Shown: positions 10,240-19,162, counted from the stretch's first letter. The stretch is DNA of 19,269 bases from Pseudoneurospora amorphoporcata (GCA_033297205.1 MU859384.1:4788-24056), one strand, 5' to 3'. The notes: generated from the letters alone by a model not told the origin. A program made the numbers and translations.

Positions 10240-10955
10240 AGGAATCCCGCAACACAATGATAACTGAGCTGATATTTTAATTCCGTCCCATATCGGCAAT
10301 CCCTTGTTTTCTGTTTTCCCAAGATCGGCCCTGGATAATTACAGCATTGCATCAAATTTCCACGGGTTCTGGACAATTTGGCTGACATACTGAATTAGCT
10401 TAATATCGCCATTCGTGGATATGCCTTGACCTCTTCAGACTTCCTCTGGTCGGCGTCCGAGTTCTCACGGCATGTCGGCCACGACTTGCTATGTGCCCAT
10501 ATGGTCGAAAGCGGCACGACTGTCCCTTTTTTGTCCATGAAATTTACGACTGGACCGCCTCAGGAAACCACCAGGAGCTTTCCCCCTGTTTATTAAACGG
10601 TGTCCTCACGGAGCATACATATGAGATGCAATGCGCACTGCTTCGTTGCATGTTGCCATTTCCTGGTCCGGACTCCGTGGCGGGCATATGATTATTCTGC
10701 CTCTCGATCTCCGCAATGTCCGCAGTTGTGTGCATACCGCTTCAAGATATCTGGCCGCCGTGTTCCTCGAGAGGATCTTGGTTATGGGCATCATGGACTG
10801 GATGCAAAGCATATGAACATGATGCACCTGGGAAGAGAATACATTGTCAGAACATAAAGGCTGGCTCATATTTCCCGCCCGTCCATATCTCGTCCTCAAC
10901 CCGTCCATCAATTTCCCAACCTTTGGGAAAGGAAACAGCTCTTGCATTCTTCATC

Positions 10956-11126
10956 ATGAATCACCAACCGACCGGCCCCCTTCTTATATTCAGCCTAACC
11001 TTTTTATTTTATGCGTTGCTCTTTCTCTCCTTGTTCCTCGCCTCCCTCATTTGTCCTTGTTTCTTCAGCGAGACAGAAGAAGACGAACAGGCGGACAAAC
11101 AGGACGACAAGGTCCAAGAAAAATAA
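10956..11126 (+). promoter_or_regulatory. 56-codon upstream ORF ending in TAATG overlap
   Basis: ATG 10956 opens a 56-codon ORF: MNHQPTGPLL, then a run of about 25 hydrophobic residues rich in Phe and Leu, then an acidic tail. Its TAA (11124-11126) shares a base with the ATG (11126-11128) of the downstream small gene, forming TAATG. It may be a translated leader peptide controlling reinitiation or a genuine micro-membrane protein. The hydrophobic part could equally be a by-product of a CT-rich leader, because pyrimidine codons encode Phe, Leu, Ser and Pro. Confidence 0.35.
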
Positions 11127-11663
11127 TGAAATCCTCCAAAAAAGGGTATGTTTTGTGTCATCCTCTTCCTCTTTTTCCCTGGCCATTTGGCCAACCCCCG
11201 TATTATAGGGGTAGAGAGACACCAAGACAAGTTGGCCCCCGCCAGCTACTAAAAAATAACATGATATGTGTGTAGTCCACACTCGGCCAGGAGACGTCGT
11301 CTAGATGATCAAGTTAACGACGTCCATGGCAAGGGCAACGCCGCCGCCGCCGACAACGACGACGACGACGACTATGACGAACAGCCCAACGGCGAAGCGG
11401 TGACACCCATGGCAACATGCGGGATGCCCGCCGCCTTGCCCTCCTATACCTCTAATCCTGCGACCGATACCGATGACGGCAAAAAGAAAATGGCACTCAT
11501 CCCGACCACGGTGATGAAGAAGGTCCGATTTGTATTCAGCACAACTAGAGCACCGCCTACACCGACAGATGTTATGGGCAGGAAAACCGTCAGGTTTCAG
11601 TTTGACAACGGAGCCAAGGACGTTGACCTAGGTCTTCATGACGGGATTGTTGGACGGCGTTGA
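11126..11663 (+). CDS. Small acidic protein with two RVxF-like motifs, function unknown
   Basis: The proposed gene has exon 1 at 11126-11145, an intron at 11146-11275 (GTATGT donor, TACTAAA near the 3' end, GTGTAG acceptor) and exon 2 at 11276-11663. It gives 135 aa starting MKSSKKG-PHSARRRRLDD. The ATG has A at -3 and is the first in its frame. The protein has a basic head (RRRR at 12-15), a polyaspartate run (35-39), a disordered middle, and a C-terminal half with two similar segments: KKVRFVF (88-94) and KTVRFQF (110-116). Both fit the consensus [RK]x(0-1)[VI]x[FW] used to dock protein phosphatase 1, but the consensus is short and this is inference. AATAAA follows at 11732-11737. If the intron is wrong, translation could start at the in-frame ATG near 11409. 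I do not recognise the family. Confidence 0.5.
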
Positions 11664-12469
11664 GACGGGTCGGTGGAATCACATGGAGAATAACATTGGA
11701 GGATTGGGGGGACTGGAGATACCATGCCACTAATAAATACAACATGTATTTGCTTCAATGGCTTTTGTTGGACAGAAACGCCATATGCTAGCTTGTTATT
11801 TGGGCCTTGACCACCCTTTTTGCTGATTTGGTTTTGCAAACATTACACGTAATGGTAGCTAAATGATGACAGATGGCAAAACATCACACCTCCAACAATA
11901 TCAAACGGAAGTTTCTTTCGTCATTTCGTGCAAAAACCAGAGAAAGCCAGAGGCGGTGTGCATACAACATGCTCGCTGCCCGGTCGTAAACCGCATTGAT
12001 TGATAATTGTTAAGGTAGCGCACCGTACATGCACTGTAACCGCCCATTCGTCTGCTGTAAAACGGTGCTACCTTATGCACTGAGTGGGTTCGTTTCAGCC
12101 CGGTGGAAACACCTCCCCGGTTTCCCGCATTTCTCACCGAACCCTTGATCTTCCTTCTGTACAACCACCATTGATCATTTTGGACACTCCTACGGCTGAG
12201 CGTCGTATCACGCTCCTTTTTGGACAATTGTTTCTTTATTATCCTTTGCAGATCGAATCTGGACGACCATACTGTCCTGTTCGTTGACGCTTTCTCCGTT
12301 TCTTTGCCCGTCGCCTCGCTGCTCCGTGCCCACCATCGTGAACCACCACTCTAAACCGGTACCCGATCCCGATCTAGAATTCAATTGCGCCCTCCAATGC
12401 GCCATCGTTCCTCGACAATAAACCCCCCACCATCCCGCCACGCCCTCCACGCCCTCCAACCCGACCATC
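11664..12469. other. Intergenic region and transporter promoter
   Basis: This is 0.8 kb between two same-strand genes. The last 250 bp are CT- and CA-rich, typical of a fungal leader. A TTTGCAG acceptor-like site near 12250 could close a 5' UTR intron. A 108-codon minus-strand frame (11901-12227) has no family features. I see no other element. Confidence 0.45.
11732..11737 (+). terminator. AATAAA polyadenylation-like signal
   Basis: A perfect AATAAA lies 69 bases after the stop codon of the small-protein gene, which gives mild support to that gene model. Confidence 0.3.
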
Positions 12470-13909
12470 ATGCCGCCCGATACGCACTCCTCCCTTCCCC
12501 TCCTCAACCCCTCCGCCTCCGATGACCGCGGCCGCCGACGTCCCGCCTCTCCCTCCCACCCCTCCTACGATCCCTCAGCCGCCGACCGTCCGCCCTTCCT
12601 ACGGCGAACAACACCCACCTCCCTCCACTCCTTAACCTCTTCTTCCTCGAACCCCCTCGCCTCACAAGCCCTGGCCCTCGACTCCCGCCTCCGCTACCGG
12701 CTCGCCGCCTTTTTCTTGGTAGTCTCGCTAGTAACATTCACCGTCCAAACCGAGCTCGCGTCCATCATCCAACATGACCTAGGGTGGGACAAAGCCTACA
12801 GCATGTTATATCTCACCCACGGCAGCTGGATTTTCCTGTTCCCCTTGCAGCTGGGGGTGTTGAGATTGATGAAGAGAGAAATGCCGTGGAGACAGTTTTG
12901 GAGGGGGCTGATGTGGGAGGTTAGGGTTGTGGGGTCTATGGTTCAGCATCAGCGGTTGGATGTGGTGGTGCAAACAAAAACTTCGAGAGCAGCAGGACGG
13001 AGGGGGGGTGGCCAGCCAAAGTCGCCATGGCGATATCTAGCCTGGACAACGGCGGGCATCACGTGCGCCTTGACGGTCGCTGGCCTGAGCTGGTACCTAG
13101 CCGTTAGCATGACGACCCCGTCCGATCTAACGGCCATATACAACTGCAGCGCGTTCTTCGCGTACGCGTTTAGTATCCCGTTGCTGAAAGAGAAGCCTCG
13201 GATGGGCAAGATCTTGGCCGTCGCCATCGCCATCATTGGCGTGTTGGTGGTCGCATACGGCGACAGCGACGGCACCGACACCGAATCCGAATCCAAGGGA
13301 GCAGGAGCAGGAGACGACGAAACCACCAGCAGCAGCACCCAACGCTTCCTAGGTAACCTGATCATCGGCATCGGCTCCGTCCTCTACGGTCTCTACGAGG
13401 TGCTCTACAAGCGCTTCGCCTGTCCGCCCGAGGGCACTTCGGCTTTTAGGAGCGTAACCTTTGCCAACACGTTTGGCAGCATGATGGGCGTCTTCACCGT
13501 TTTTGTCTTGTGGATCCCCATCCCCATCTTGCACTGGACGGGCATCGAGCCGTTCGAGGTTCCGACAGGCAGAGCGGCGTGGTTGTTGTTCTGGAGCATC
13601 GTCATGAACATGGGCTTTTCGGGAAGTTTCCTCGTGTTGATTTCCCTGACGAGTCCAGTGTTCAGCTCGGTGGCGAGCTTGTTGACGATATTCATTGTCG
13701 CTGTGTCGGATTGGTTTGTTACGGGCAAGCCGCTGAGCGGGGCCTCGATGGTGGGTGGGGTTTTCATCATGATGGCGTTTGGCTTGCTGAGTTGGTCTAC
13801 TTGGAAGGAGATCGAGGAGGAGGAGGAGGGCAAGAGGAGGGTAGTTGCCGCCGGCGGCAGCGGCGAGGAAGAAGAAGAAGAAAGTGACAGTGACAAGGAT
13901 GAGGACTAG
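12470..13909 (+). CDS. DMT-superfamily (EamA-type) transporter, Thi74/YML018C-like
   Basis: This is an intronless 479-aa integral membrane protein starting at ATG 12470 (context CCATCATGCC). The cytosolic Ser/Pro-rich N-terminus (1-75) precedes ten predicted helices at about 77-97, 112-132, 189-211, 218-239, 246-263, 293-313, 332-354, 368-391, 394-414 and 422-442. This is the two-times-five layout of drug/metabolite transporters. TTPSDLTAIYNCSAFFAYAF followed by IPLLKEKP in helices 3-4, and LTSPVFSSVASLLTIFIVAV in helix 9, are hallmarks of the SLC35F/Thi74/YML018C branch, whose members sit in vacuolar or other endomembranes; the substrate is unknown. The two halves are split by an acidic loop (264-290). 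The tail ends in an acidic Glu/Asp/Ser run (466-479), and the E-rich part is encoded by GAG/GAA repeats. The length fits fungal members. Thiamine-related transport is only suggested by the yeast name. Confidence 0.9.
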   Translation: MPPDTHSSLPLLNPSASDDRGRRRPASPSHPSYDPSAADRPPFLRRTTPTSLHSLTSSSSNPLASQALALDSRLRYRLAAFFLVVSLVTFTVQTELASIIQHDLGWDKAYSMLYLTHGSWIFLFPLQLGVLRLMKREMPWRQFWRGLMWEVRVVGSMVQHQRLDVVVQTKTSRAAGRRGGGQPKSPWRYLAWTTAGITCALTVAGLSWYLAVSMTTPSDLTAIYNCSAFFAYAFSIPLLKEKPRMGKILAVAIAIIGVLVVAYGDSDGTDTESESKGAGAGDDETTSSSTQRFLGNLIIGIGSVLYGLYEVLYKRFACPPEGTSAFRSVTFANTFGSMMGVFTVFVLWIPIPILHWTGIEPFEVPTGRAAWLLFWSIVMNMGFSGSFLVLISLTSPVFSSVASLLTIFIVAVSDWFVTGKPLSGASMVGGVFIMMAFGLLSWSTWKEIEEEEEGKRRVVAAGGSGEEEEEESDSDKDED

Positions 13910-13944
13910 ACGAGACGGTCTTTGGGAGGATTGTCATGTTGGCA

Positions 13945-13945
13945 T

Positions 13946-13977
<32 letters not shown>

Positions 13978-13982
13978 TTTTT
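13945..13982. repeat. Poly-T tract just after the transporter stop
   Basis: There are 37 T with one C interruption (13958), starting 36 bases after the TAG. It lies where the 3' UTR is expected and may be a slippage-prone run. Confidence 0.8.
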
Positions 13983-14664
13983 GTTTTCCTGTTTTCTTTT
14001 GTGGTTTGTTATGCTTTGGATACACAGGACATATGTACCGTCACACGATAGAGATGGTCTGGGTGTACTACAAACTAGGGTTCGGCATGTGGTTTTGGAC
14101 ATTGACGGCGTTCCCAATTAGAGGACCATATAGAAGGTTATCAATCTGTCGGCCGGTCGGTCGGGCAAATAGCCCTAAACTAAACGAGCAGTTGCAATGA
14201 CAACAAAGTGCTGCAATAGCTTTTTTCCTCCTTGATTCATCTTTACTCGCTACCTAAATTTCGACGAATCTTTCTTTTCTTGTATGGCTGAACCAAGGGC
14301 TACGGAACATAACTGTCCGCTCCGTCGGTGGGGGCCGTCTATTTGGGTTGCCGCCGACCTTTTCTTCCGAATCTGACTACATCCGAACGGGTGGCACCGA
14401 GTTTTTGCTCGGGGGTTGGTCCACTATTCCGGCATCCCCAGCCGGCCGGTGTCCGAGACTAGGTACGGTAGGTACATACTGACACTGTTCAGCCAAACAC
14501 TAAGTAGACTAGACTCCAATTTTCTCACTGTCACTCACTACACGGTTTGAGTCCCGTCTACCTATATACATCGCCGTTAGATAGATATGTTGTTGAAAGG
14601 TAAGGTAAATGGGTTCGCGAGATACATCCACCCTACTTGCTGGTTGTGCAATGATGCATTTGCC

Positions 14665-14701
14665 TGACTGACTGACTGACCGACTGACCGACTGACCGAC
14701 T
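14665..14701. repeat. GACT/GACC tetranucleotide tandem repeat
   Basis: About nine consecutive four-base units read GACT or GACC, the later ones alternating as GACCGACT. This is a short microsatellite in non-coding DNA, 110 bases before a long poly-T run. Confidence 0.75.
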
Positions 14702-14808
14702 GGCAAGCAGCCCCAAGCAATAAATGTTGGACCGACCACGTGGAAGGAAACGAATGCTCTCGGACGTAAGCGTCGGTTGTTTTCTTTTCTTTTCTTTTCT
14801 TTTTTTTT

Positions 14809-14809
<1 letters not shown>

Positions 14810-14855
<46 letters not shown>
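14810..14855. repeat. 46-base poly-T run preceded by TTTTC units
   Basis: Forty-six uninterrupted T follow four TTTTC-type units (14780-14800) and one G. Such a run could be the poly(A) end of a minus-strand retroposed sequence, but no retroelement body or target duplication is recognisable next to it. It may also be a replication-slippage tract. Confidence 0.8.
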
Positions 14856-14857
<2 letters not shown>

Positions 14858-15001
14858 CCAAGTCTATCGCGCCGAGGAGGACAAGTGTTGCGCAAGGAGG
14901 AGAGGTTGAAAAGTGCTACATCACATATCAGCAAATGCCAAAAAGAAATCCAGCTACTACCTACTGAAGGCTGGAGAGGGTCGCTAGGTAGCTAAGTAAG
15001 G

Positions 15002-15010
15002 TATATATAG
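15002..15010 (+). promoter_or_regulatory. TATA-like box upstream of F-box gene
   Basis: TATATATAG lies 300 bp before the preferred F-box start, and a second TATA-like CTATAAGG lies near 15190. The distance is long for direct use with ATG 15310, so a leader of about 250 nt would be implied. Confidence 0.3.
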
Positions 15011-15309
15011 CGCTAACGATAACAATTTCTTGTCAGGGGTATATTAGGAGAGCTCCCCCATTCCCATTGTCCCAAGTTTCAATGGTTCTCTTCCTACCCA
15101 AGCCTCAACACCGATATGTCCAACATTGACTGCATGCACTTGAATTCTCTGCATTGCATATCGATCCAGACACGTTTCCTCTCCACCACTCTATAAGGAA
15201 GCCTTTTCCCCTCCCTTCCGTTTCTTCTCCTCTTCTTATTAATCCAACCAAACTCAACCCTCCTCATACACATTCACCACAGCCGTTGATACGATATCGA
15301 GCTCTAGCC

Positions 15310-16542
15310 ATGAGCACGAGACGTCTCGCCAGTACTACAACCACGCACACAACGCACGGATACACAATCCTCACCATGGCACCGCCGTCTCTTCCCGGGC
15401 AGGCGTCTATCCAACAACTTCCAAATGAGATAAAAGACCGCATCTGTCACTTTGTGGGATTCGAGGATTATCGAGATTGTGACCACATTTCCCGTCCGGA
15501 CCTGGACCGCTCACAGAACGACGGCTATATCTGGAGTCCTTACTCCTTGATGCCAAACACAAAGCGGACCAACACGGAGGTATACAATGATCTCCGAGCA
15601 CTATCCCTGGTTTCGAAAGACTTGACGGCATCAGCACAACGCGCCCTCTACAGAATCGTGGCCCTTCCAAGCCCGGTTTCTTTCTTTAGACTCCTCCGCA
15701 CTCTTCGCCTGACTCCAGAGGTGGGAAGTCATATCAGATGTCTCATCCCAGTTCCGCCAGGTCAAGTCGATTATGATTTGGATTTTCTCCCGGGGATCCT
15801 GCAGCACCCCTGCTGGAAACCGTTCATCCACCTGTTCACTCCCATTTTCAGTGGGGGCGCGATGGAGATCCTCGACCCTCCAAACATCGATGTGCTTCCC
15901 CCCGATACCGTTCGAAACCGCTTGATGGCATCTTGGAACACCGACTGGACGGCCTTGATCAAAAAATATAAACCAGTCAATCAATCCAAGTCTTGCAGCC
16001 GCCCCCGCCTCTCAACCGCCGCTAGGCATGCTAGGCTTACCACTCAGTATAGGCGGGCATTCTGCGAGTTTATGAGTAGACGGGCAGGCCAGTTCTTCGC
16101 TCGGCTTCTCGTCGAAGTCCTCCAAGCCATCACTAAGCTGTGCCCTCAGCTCCGAGGCTTCCATCTCCTCTTCAACAGCCCCGTCGCCCCCGCTCCAATC
16201 CACAAGATGCGATGTTTCCCCTTCGGGTGCCACTACGTCCTTGTGCTTATCAGCCTGCCCATTTCCCTCGGACAAGGAACCCTCTTCAGATGTAATCCCC
16301 TCCTGAGCACCCTCACAGTTGACTTCCGCACCCTGACCCACTCTGGACCAGATGGTGGGAATGATCGAGATGCAACTCCGCTGCACCAGGACACTACACC
16401 TCGACACCCGATCCCCAAGCCGCTTCAAATTCCACCCGAGCACCGTCTGCCCTCCAGCATCAAGCACCTCTTTTTCATCGGCTATCCCGACTTCGTATTC
16501 TTGGCCGGCCAAGGGAACAGCTTATATGTGCTAGGCCAATAG
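15310..16542 (+). CDS. F-box domain protein, probably 3'-truncated by frameshift
   Basis: This is a 410-aa ORF from ATG 15310 (a shorter start at 15376, with the stronger context CTCACCATGG, gives 388 aa). Near the N-terminus it has the F-box pattern IQQLPNEIKDRICHFV, an insert of about 35 residues, then DLRALSLVSKDLTASAQRAL. This is the typical ascomycete F-box split around a variable loop. F-box proteins bind Skp1 through this domain and bring substrates to SCF ubiquitin ligases. The rest (LLRTLRLTPEVGSHIRCLIP, TKLCPQLRGFHLLF) resembles a degenerate leucine-rich scaffold. The stop at 16540 falls where a one-base change of frame would continue into similar leucine-rich sequence (see the downstream pseudogene), so the ORF is probably the front part of a longer gene. 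No intron is needed inside it. Confidence 0.6.
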   Translation: MSTRRLASTTTTHTTHGYTILTMAPPSLPGQASIQQLPNEIKDRICHFVGFEDYRDCDHISRPDLDRSQNDGYIWSPYSLMPNTKRTNTEVYNDLRALSLVSKDLTASAQRALYRIVALPSPVSFFRLLRTLRLTPEVGSHIRCLIPVPPGQVDYDLDFLPGILQHPCWKPFIHLFTPIFSGGAMEILDPPNIDVLPPDTVRNRLMASWNTDWTALIKKYKPVNQSKSCSRPRLSTAARHARLTTQYRRAFCEFMSRRAGQFFARLLVEVLQAITKLCPQLRGFHLLFNSPVAPAPIHKMRCFPFGCHYVLVLISLPISLGQGTLFRCNPLLSTLTVDFRTLTHSGPDGGNDRDATPLHQDTTPRHPIPKPLQIPPEHRLPSSIKHLFFIGYPDFVFLAGQGNSLYVLGQ

Positions 16543-17206
16543 CTCAGCGAAATCCAGTCCACAGCCTGAAAACCCTCGGCGTGTTGAACGGGCTCGGCCA
16601 GACTACTAGCGATTAGGTACCAATCGCAGGTCTGGAACTGGAACACCATCTTTCTGAAATACCAGCACTCGCTGGAAGAAGTGGACTTTGACGGTCGGTC
16701 GCGGGTTGCTGGTAGGTCAGTTCTTGGGAGTAGGCGACTTACTACCTTAGGGTATAGCGGGGAGCGCCTGGAGGTCGGCTCAAGTTCGGCGAGACGGGAT
16801 ATCTGAGCTGCTTGGCGCAAATGGAGAAACTGAAGGTCATCAAAGGGGTGCCGCTGCACTAAGGTACCTTGGCCGACTGGACCTGATGGGCTTCCGGGGC
16901 AAGCACCGCCGCAGCTTCCGATGGACATGTTTCGGTACCTGGGGTTGAGCTTGGTGGAGAATTTGTGCTCGAGGAATGTCGAGGGCCAAGGGAAGTGATG
17001 CTGGTGGTGGTGAAGTCGATGGAGGAGCTCCAGGTGGAGGCGGAGTTTCCAAAGACGCGGCGGAGAGAGTCGAGGTGGTGATACCGGGGAAGTTGAATAC
17101 AAGGTACGTACCAATTAGGAGGGAAGACATGATCCTGGAAGTGAGGAACGTGATTTTGAGAGGAGCGGACGAAGAGGAGGAAGGGGAGGAAGGTGCGGCG
17201 GTGTAG
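16536..17206 (+). pseudogene. Frame-broken 3' part of the F-box/leucine-rich gene
   Basis: Coding-like pieces continue after the F-box stop but hop between frames. At 16536-16616 there is HSLKTLGVLNGLGQ ending in TAG; at 16630-16806, VWNWNTIFLKYQHSLEEVDF ending in TGA; at 16800-16862, YLSCLAQMEKLKVIKGVPLH ending in TAA. At 16921-16998 there is MFRYLGLSLVENL ending in TGA; at 16959-17080, VMLVVVKSMEELQVEAEFPK; at 17060-17206, VVIPGKLNTRYVPIRR ending in TAG. All lie on one strand in order and have leucine-repeat character, so they are best read as the decayed tail of one gene. Small introns cannot explain all breaks, although one CAG acceptor precedes 16630. Assembly errors are a less likely alternative. 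Confidence 0.6.
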
Positions 17207-17771
17207 GAACTAGGAAGCTAGGGGTGTTCCTTCCTACGAAGCTCAAGAATGTCCATTGGGGATAGTGGCATTCACTCCTTCTATAAAAAAGCATTTTGCT
17301 CCTTCCTAGCGCGTTATGTCCAGGGTTTTCGCTCGCCTGGAAGGAACATTCTGAGGGAAATACTCTTGCCTTTGTGTCCAATATTTCAAATCGCCGGACT
17401 CAGTACGTGCATTCCGAGTTTTCTCTCGTCTTTGCCTGCACAACAGGCTCAGGAGCCCATTCACTCACCCCGGCAATCCTGCCTGCCCTTTCAGAGTTGT
17501 GGTATCACTGGCCCGTCATCTCTCCTGTTTGCTCCCTCTCTAAACTGGTCACAATCACGAGCCAGTGAGTCAGTACACCAGACTGCTGCGTCATTTTCCA
17601 ACCTTCCCGTATATAAATTCTCCGTCGCTTTCACCCTCAACCAAATCCTTTCCCATTGATCGTCAGACGTCAGAGCCCCGGGCAACCCGAACCTTACAAC
17701 CACCACTGCGATGGTCTTTGCGCCCTCCTTGCACGAATCATGAAATAGCCCCAAACTCAACGCTCCGAAGC
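17207..17771. other. Spacer with TATA-type promoter for the second F-box relic
   Basis: This is 0.56 kb between the two F-box relics. A CTATAAAAAAG motif lies near 17280. TATATAAAT at 17610-17618 is followed by a CT/CCA-rich leader of about 150 nt up to ATG 17772, the usual build of a fungal core promoter. No gene is supported within it. Confidence 0.45.
17610..17618 (+). promoter_or_regulatory. TATA box of second F-box relic
   Basis: TATATAAAT is a strong TATA match about 154 bp ahead of ATG 17772, with pyrimidine-rich sequence between. It suggests the relic could still be transcribed. Confidence 0.45.
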
Positions 17772-18345
17772 ATGGATAATAAGGTATTATTTGCATCCTC
17801 GCCCGCAACTTATGCTGGTGTCACGATGATCATACAGTTATACTGACATCTGATTGCAACAGGAGCGCCGCTTCAACGACAGTAAGAGACACTACCTCTA
17901 GGTATATACCGAAATACCTCGAGAGCGGCATCTCGAAGTCCCCTCTCGTCCAGACTCCATGCCTTACGATTATCTTCGCTCGTCGTCACTAGCATCCAGA
18001 GCGTTCACGGCACTGGCACAACGTGCTCTCTTCAGGGCCAGCTCTAGGCTTGTTCTGTCTACTCCGGAGTTTGCTGGAGTACCCGGCGAATCGCAAGTAT
18101 GTGCAGTGGCTTGTGACGTCTCCGCTGCGCCGAGAACATTATCTCGACCATGATGGAATCCGTGGGAACCTTCCCGACATTGTTGATCCTAAATTCTTAG
18201 CCTACTCCTATCAAACGTTGTTGGCTACCTTTACCCTACACGGTACTGGTAGCGATACGTCTCTGACTCTTGTGCCCAGCCGGCTCACGGTCTCCAGCCG
18301 TGCCTGCCAGGCTGGGCCCACTTCTTCCCAGCACCACGCTTAGCT
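17772..18345 (+). pseudogene. Second F-box gene relic, internally deleted and frameshifted
   Basis: Exon 1 reads MDNK (17772-17783). A credible 79-bp intron follows (17784-17862: GTATTA donor, CTGAC branch, TTGCAACAG acceptor). Exon 2 begins ERRFND but soon meets TAG (17899-17901). From 17923 the frame resumes with ERHLEVPSRP and then YDYLRSSSLASRAFTALAQR, which matches the rear half of an F-box (compare DLRALSLVSKDLTASAQRAL of the neighbouring gene). The front half (the LPxEI segment) is absent. Around 18045-18060 a one-base frame change leads into LLRSLLEYPANRKYVQWLV, running open to 18345. The gene is therefore dead as a full F-box protein: one internal loss, one stop and one frameshift. 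It and its neighbour are probably members of the same expanding family. Confidence 0.6.
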
Positions 18346-18934
18346 AGCTTTTCCCCGCGATCGTTCGTAGCCTTGTTTCCTTGTTCACTACAACATCATC
18401 CTTTCTCTCACCTTCTTTGTCCCTGTGGTCCAAGACTGACTCTGGGCTGAAGTATCAGGAAGCGAAGTCAAAGCCATCACTATTACGTAGCCTTCTTAAC
18501 AGAAGGTAGATACGATCCATACTTCCGATTTCTCTCTCTTCTCTCTCCCTCTCTCTCTCTGTGTCTCAAGTCGAAAGGGCGTACGACTGCCTTTCGTTGT
18601 CCCCCGTGATTATTGAAGCGTGCTTCAACTATGCAGAGGTGGATGACTTTCACAGTCTGGGGTGTCACATCAGGGACCCACATCCACCGAAGCGGAGTTG
18701 AAGGACGGTTCGTCTATAGCCGGCCATCTGTGCAATAGTTATCTGCGCTCTCATTGGTCAACTCGGTGCACGGCCCTACAACTGGTCAGGGCGTCTTGCC
18801 AAGCCGTCTCTTGATTGGTTAACTCGCTGACAGTGTTTTTAACAGTCTGCGCTAGAACGCACTGGGTCCTGCCGTTTTTAAATAAAATGTATAGCCCCGT
18901 CTGCCAACGGCTGGCAGACCAGACTGGCAAACCT
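18346..18934. other. Downstream non-coding stretch
   Basis: No coherent frame is seen. A CT microsatellite-like stretch lies at 18528-18562. Two copies of ATTGGTYAACTCG, 61 bp apart, contain reverse CCAAT boxes. Confidence 0.4.
18753..18826. repeat. Direct repeat ATTGGTYAACTCG, two copies
   Basis: ATTGGTCAACTCG (18753-18765) and ATTGGTTAACTCG (18814-18826) differ at one base and are spaced 61 bp apart. Each begins with ATTGG, the reverse complement of CCAAT, so they could be paired CBF/NF-Y sites or a relic duplication. Confidence 0.4.
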
Positions 18935-19061
18935 CTGGCACCCGCACTCGACTGACACCGGCACTGACCACTGGCACCCGTACTCGACTGGCACCCGCAC
19001 TGACCACTGGCACCACGCACTGACCACTGGCACCACGCACTGACCACTGGCACCACGCACT
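18935..19061. repeat. Minisatellite with 20-bp unit
   Basis: Three exact copies of TGACCACTGGCACCACGCAC (19001-19020, 19021-19040, 19041-19060) follow diverged copies built on CTGGCACCCG and CTCGACTGG from about 18935. The gradient from diverged to identical units indicates recent expansion at the right end. Confidence 0.85.
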
Positions 19062-19120
19062 AGCCAACCGTTCGTTACATTCCACCCCGCCATTCAACCT
19101 CGACCTTTCACCTCACCACC

Positions 19121-19138
19121 ATCATCATCATCATCATC
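19121..19138. repeat. ATC trinucleotide microsatellite
   Basis: Six perfect ATC units lie just beyond the minisatellite, within a CA-rich stretch that may be the leader of a gene beyond the window edge. Confidence 0.75.
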
Positions 19139-19162
19139 GCGATTCTATCTGAACACCAACCT

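Larger units (their letters stand above)
9658..11125. other. Shared upstream region of mbp1 (-) and the small gene (+)
   Basis: The two genes are divergent and share about 1.5 kb. The mbp1-proximal part holds the ACGCG cluster. The middle holds a 13-bp inverted repeat (10165-10239). The last 150 bp before the + strand gene are strongly pyrimidine-rich, as in many fungal promoters and leaders, and contain the 56-codon upstream ORF. No other gene is supportable. Confidence 0.5.
13910..15309. other. Intergenic region rich in simple repeats
   Basis: This is 1.4 kb with two poly-T tracts and a GACT/GACC tandem repeat. Near its right end there is a TATA-like TATATATAG and a CT/CCA-rich leader before the F-box gene. 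Frames here give only poly-Phe or poly-Lys from the T runs, and no gene is supported. Confidence 0.5.

Noticed and set aside
11901..12227. 108-codon minus-strand frame between genes
   Set aside because: It has no recognisable domain, unremarkable composition and no promoter or splice evidence.
14509..14934. Lys-rich or Phe-rich frames across the poly-T run
   Set aside because: The coding appearance comes only from the 46-T tract.
16012..16512. 166-codon minus-strand frame opposite the F-box gene
   Set aside because: It is low-complexity, acidic and has no family match; the plus-strand F-box frame explains the open reading.
18751..19097. Three minus-strand frames rich in Gly, Ala, Ser, Gln and Cys
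   Set aside because: They are produced by translation of the 20-bp minisatellite in all three frames and carry no other feature.
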